Assembly (NCBI RefSeq): GCF_036408795.1
Contig: NZ_JAZGJP010000022.1
Coordinates: 1-28,414, forward strand
Direction of reading: 5' to 3'
DNA length: 28,414 nucleotides
Source of the DNA: Olsenella_L kribbiana
GTDB taxonomy: Bacteria; Actinomycetota; Coriobacteriia; Coriobacteriales; Atopobiaceae
Part shown: positions 26,510-28,414 of the stretch, one piece after another
How the letters are laid out: the number at the start of each line of letters is the position of its first letter
How positions within the stretch are numbered: position 1 is the stretch's first letter
Position numbers and translations under genes: made by a program
Notes under the pieces: model-generated
Seen by the model: the letters and a program-made list of their open reading frames with translations, nothing else
Database searches by the model: none
What the model was told of the DNA's origin: nothing

Positions 26510-26541
26510 TGCAGCAGGGCACATGCCCTGCTGCACTTTTT
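26510..26541 (+). terminator. Terminator-like hairpin between yidC and jag
   Basis: Arms 26510-26521 and 26524-26535 form a near-perfect 12-bp stem followed by CTTTTT. It follows the yidC stop by six bases and ends 19 bases before the jag ATG, so jag would be attenuated unless it has its own promoter. Confidence 0.75.
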
Positions 26542-26559
26542 CTATCCAGGAGGTGTTAC

Positions 26560-27135
26560 ATGGAGGAAGAAATCGAGGCCGAGGCTCAGGCAGACGCTGC
26601 CGAAGCCACGTCCGATATGGCTGCCACGATCAAGGAGAAGTACGAGGCAGGCGAGGAGCTCACCGACGACGAGCTCGATTTCGTCGCCGATGCAGCCATC
26701 CGCTCGATCAAGGACATCCTTTCCTACTTCGGTGAGACCGGTTCGAGCATCGATGAGTACGACGGAGACAATGGCGAGCTCATCCTCGATATCAATGGCG
26801 GAGACCTTGCCGTGCTCATTGGCCGTCATGGTCGCACGCTCGATGCGCTACAGATGGTCGTATCCTCGCTCCTGAGCAGCACGCTCGGCTTCCATTATCC
26901 GATTGTCGTGGACATCGAGGGGTACAAGAGCCGCCGCAAGAACAAGGTGCAGTCTCTCGCCCGTTCTGCTGCAGCACGTGCAAAGAAGCAGGATGCCTCG
27001 GTGAGCCTGCCGCCGATGAATGCCTACGAGCGCCGTCTCGTGCATCTGGCGCTTGTGGACGATGACAGCGTTGTCACGCATTCCGAAGGCGAAGAGCCGA
27101 TGCGCCACGTTGTTGTGACGCTTGTGAACAAGTAG
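26560..27135 (+). CDS. jag: RNA-binding protein Jag/KhpB (KH and R3H domains)
   Basis: A 191-residue protein. The KH domain has the GxxG-type loop LAVLIGRHGRTLDAL near residue 90, and the R3H domain has NAYERRLVHLALVDD...THSEGEEPMRHVVV. It lacks the Jag N-terminal domain of Firmicutes, having an acidic 40-residue start instead. Family members bind RNA with KhpA and affect cell division or elongation. I start at ATG 26560, with AGGAGG six bases upstream; the longer frame from 26509 runs through the hairpin. Confidence 0.95.
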   Translation: MEEEIEAEAQADAAEATSDMAATIKEKYEAGEELTDDELDFVADAAIRSIKDILSYFGETGSSIDEYDGDNGELILDINGGDLAVLIGRHGRTLDALQMVVSSLLSSTLGFHYPIVVDIEGYKSRRKNKVQSLARSAAARAKKQDASVSLPPMNAYERRLVHLALVDDDSVVTHSEGEEPMRHVVVTLVNK

Positions 27136-27159
27136 TTCCAGGACACATAGCGCATGGAT

Positions 27160-27193
27160 AAGAGCGAGGCTGCTTCGGCGGTCTCGCTCTTTT
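27160..27193 (+). terminator. Terminator downstream of jag
   Basis: Arms AAGAGCGAG (27160-27168) and CTCGCTCTT (27183-27191) close a 14-base loop, followed by TTT. It lies between jag and rsmG, so rsmG may need its own start signal. Confidence 0.75.
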
Positions 27194-27224
27194 ATGCGAC
27201 AATGGAGACGACGAAGGAGGAAGC

Positions 27225-27968
27225 ATGTTCGAGGAAAGAGAATCGGTACGGCAGCAATTGCATCAAGAGTTGAATCAAATTGGCATCGATGCCGATGAAA
27301 GGCAGGAAGACCTCCTGCTCAGGCATCTCGACCTCGTCGTAGAGATGAACATGCATATGAATCTCACGAGGATCACGGACCCCGAAAGCGCTGTGACGCT
27401 CCATGTGGTGGACTCGCTGACGCTTCTCCCCTCTTTCCTGGAGAGCCAGAAGAAGACGCATCTCCCCTATCTCGATCTTGGCACCGGCGCAGGATTTCCT
27501 GGCATCCCTCTGGCTATCATGAGCCAATCTCATGGTCTCCTCATCGATTCGACCCAGAAGAAGATCGCTGCCGTCTCGGACTTCCTCGTGAAGCTTGGTT
27601 TAGATGACAGGATCGAAGCTGATGCAGTCAGAGCCGAAGAGCTTGCGCTGACAAAAAAGCGACAGTTTGGCACCGTTGTCGCTCGCGCTGTCGCTCCCCT
27701 CTCTGTCCTTATCGAATACGCCTCTCCTCTTCTTTGCTGCCATGGCTCCCTTGTTGTGAGCAAGGGCCAGCTCTCGGATGAAGAGTACGACGACAGCCTG
27801 TATGCTGCCGAGCTCTGCGGCATGGATGCTGTTTCACGTGAAACAATCGAGCTTCCTCATGATATGGGCCATCGTGAGCTTCTCGTCTATATACGCGAAA
27901 GGAATCCGCAGATCAAGCTTCCCCGCCGCGCTGGCATGGCACAGCATCATCCTCTCACTAGAAAATAG
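27225..27968 (+). CDS. rsmG: 16S rRNA m7G527 methyltransferase RsmG (GidB)
   Basis: A 247-residue Rossmann methyltransferase that methylates G527 of 16S rRNA using S-adenosylmethionine. It shows LHVVDSL (60-65), the SAM motif YLDLGTGAGFPGIPLA (82-97) and VVARAVAPLSVLIEY. The ATG at 27225 has GGAGG four bases upstream. The usual neighbours parA and parB would be expected directly downstream but are not seen. A parS site lies within its 3' part. Confidence 0.95.
   Translation: MFEERESVRQQLHQELNQIGIDADERQEDLLLRHLDLVVEMNMHMNLTRITDPESAVTLHVVDSLTLLPSFLESQKKTHLPYLDLGTGAGFPGIPLAIMSQSHGLLIDSTQKKIAAVSDFLVKLGLDDRIEADAVRAEELALTKKRQFGTVVARAVAPLSVLIEYASPLLCCHGSLVVSKGQLSDEEYDDSLYAAELCGMDAVSRETIELPHDMGHRELLVYIRERNPQIKLPRRAGMAQHHPLTRK
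27830..27845. promoter_or_regulatory. parS centromere site
   Basis: TGTTTCACGTGAAACA is a perfect 16-base palindrome and fits the bacterial parS consensus TGTTNCACGTGAAACA in every position. It lies inside rsmG, about 3 kb from the candidate origin. ParB would bind it and spread to organise origin segregation. Confidence 0.92.
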
Positions 27969-28029
27969 AGCTATCAAACAATCAGCGTACTGGGTTGATA
28001 CGGAAAGCAATGCAAAGTGACTGTTCGAG

Positions 28030-28065
28030 CAGAGCTGGAGCACATCAATCGGTGCTTCAGCTCTG
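28030..28065 (+). terminator. Possible terminator downstream of rsmG
   Basis: Arms 28030-28043 and 28052-28065 make a 14-bp stem with one G-U pair and an eight-base loop. No T-run follows (ATCTTAAG), so it could be a factor-dependent stop or another structured element. Confidence 0.45.
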
Positions 28066-28414
28066 ATCTTAAGTAAGAGCCGTATTTCCTCATGTTGCCC
28101 AGAAACGCTCTCCGAAGACGGCAGATGAACGTATCACACCTCAGATATAACTGCAGCTGCACCAAGCAATCAAACTGATTATGCTGCTTGGATGTACGCG
28201 AATCTCTTACACTGTCTCTTTCTCACTGTGCATACTAAATCAGTTGAAGCAGCTTCGATATGTTACGGGTATCTTGTTAGATTAAATAGCATCTAATGGC
28301 TGAGGACCTCCGGCATAACCGCAGGAATTCCTGTCGCCGCTCCGCTGCATCATATGGATGAACGGCTGATGCATCCGGAGGATCGGGGGACGAGATGGCG
28401 AAGGGTCATGCAGG
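28066..28414. other. Right edge without a recognised gene
   Basis: Composition is more A+T-rich than the genes to the left until about 28290. Two short frames start near the edge and run off it: ATG at 28339 (approximate; MDERLMHPEDRG...) and ATG at 28395 (MAKGHAG). Neither resembles ParA, and neither can be assigned. Confidence 0.3.

Noticed and set aside
28395..28414. Start of parA at the right edge
   Set aside because: The visible codons give MAKGHAG, which does not match the ParA start or Walker A, and the fragment is too short to judge.

Overview
The window carries a bacterial replication-origin neighbourhood of fairly high G+C content. dnaA, dnaN, recF, dciA, gyrB and gyrA run leftward; rpmH, rnpA, yidD, yidC, jag and rsmG run rightward. 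GyrA, GyrB, DnaA and YidC look like those of Gram-positive bacteria. Together with the abundant 'GW...WYY...SGAM' choline-binding-type repeat proteins this suggests an actinobacterium of the class Coriobacteriia (Olsenella/Atopobium/Collinsella-like). That placement is an inference from gene style, not from a search.

Left part (1-13,400) is accessory. It opens with an IS110-family transposase gene (359-1516, minus). Next is a choline-binding-type surface protein broken by an in-frame TGA (2191-2910, with its tail at 1771-2190). Then comes a two-gene lic operon: a three-part regulator/LicC/LicA fusion and the LicB choline permease (3432-6152, minus). A GH25 lysozyme with about 18 repeats (6500-8938, minus), a C39-like cysteine peptidase with choline-binding repeats (9156-11249, plus) and a further repeat-only protein (11819-12865, minus) follow. 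The logic is that lic genes import choline and make CDP-choline, a surface polymer is presumably decorated with phosphocholine, and the four repeat proteins would dock on it. No licD-type phosphocholine transferase is in the window.

Right part (13,453-28,000) is core. Candidate origin elements lie between dnaA and dnaN (a DnaA-box-like site, a short G+C block, trinucleotide repeats and an A+T-rich stretch), in the dnaA promoter, and in the divergent gap before rpmH. The repeated site looks like TTTTCAACA rather than TTATCCACA, and the DNA-reading helix of this DnaA differs from the usual signature at matching positions. Between dnaA and rpmH lies an unusual protein: a GHKL ATPase domain, a 150-residue Gln/Pro/Tyr/Met-rich linker and a C-terminal winged helix. 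A perfect parS palindrome lies inside rsmG, yet parA does not follow within the remaining 446 bases.
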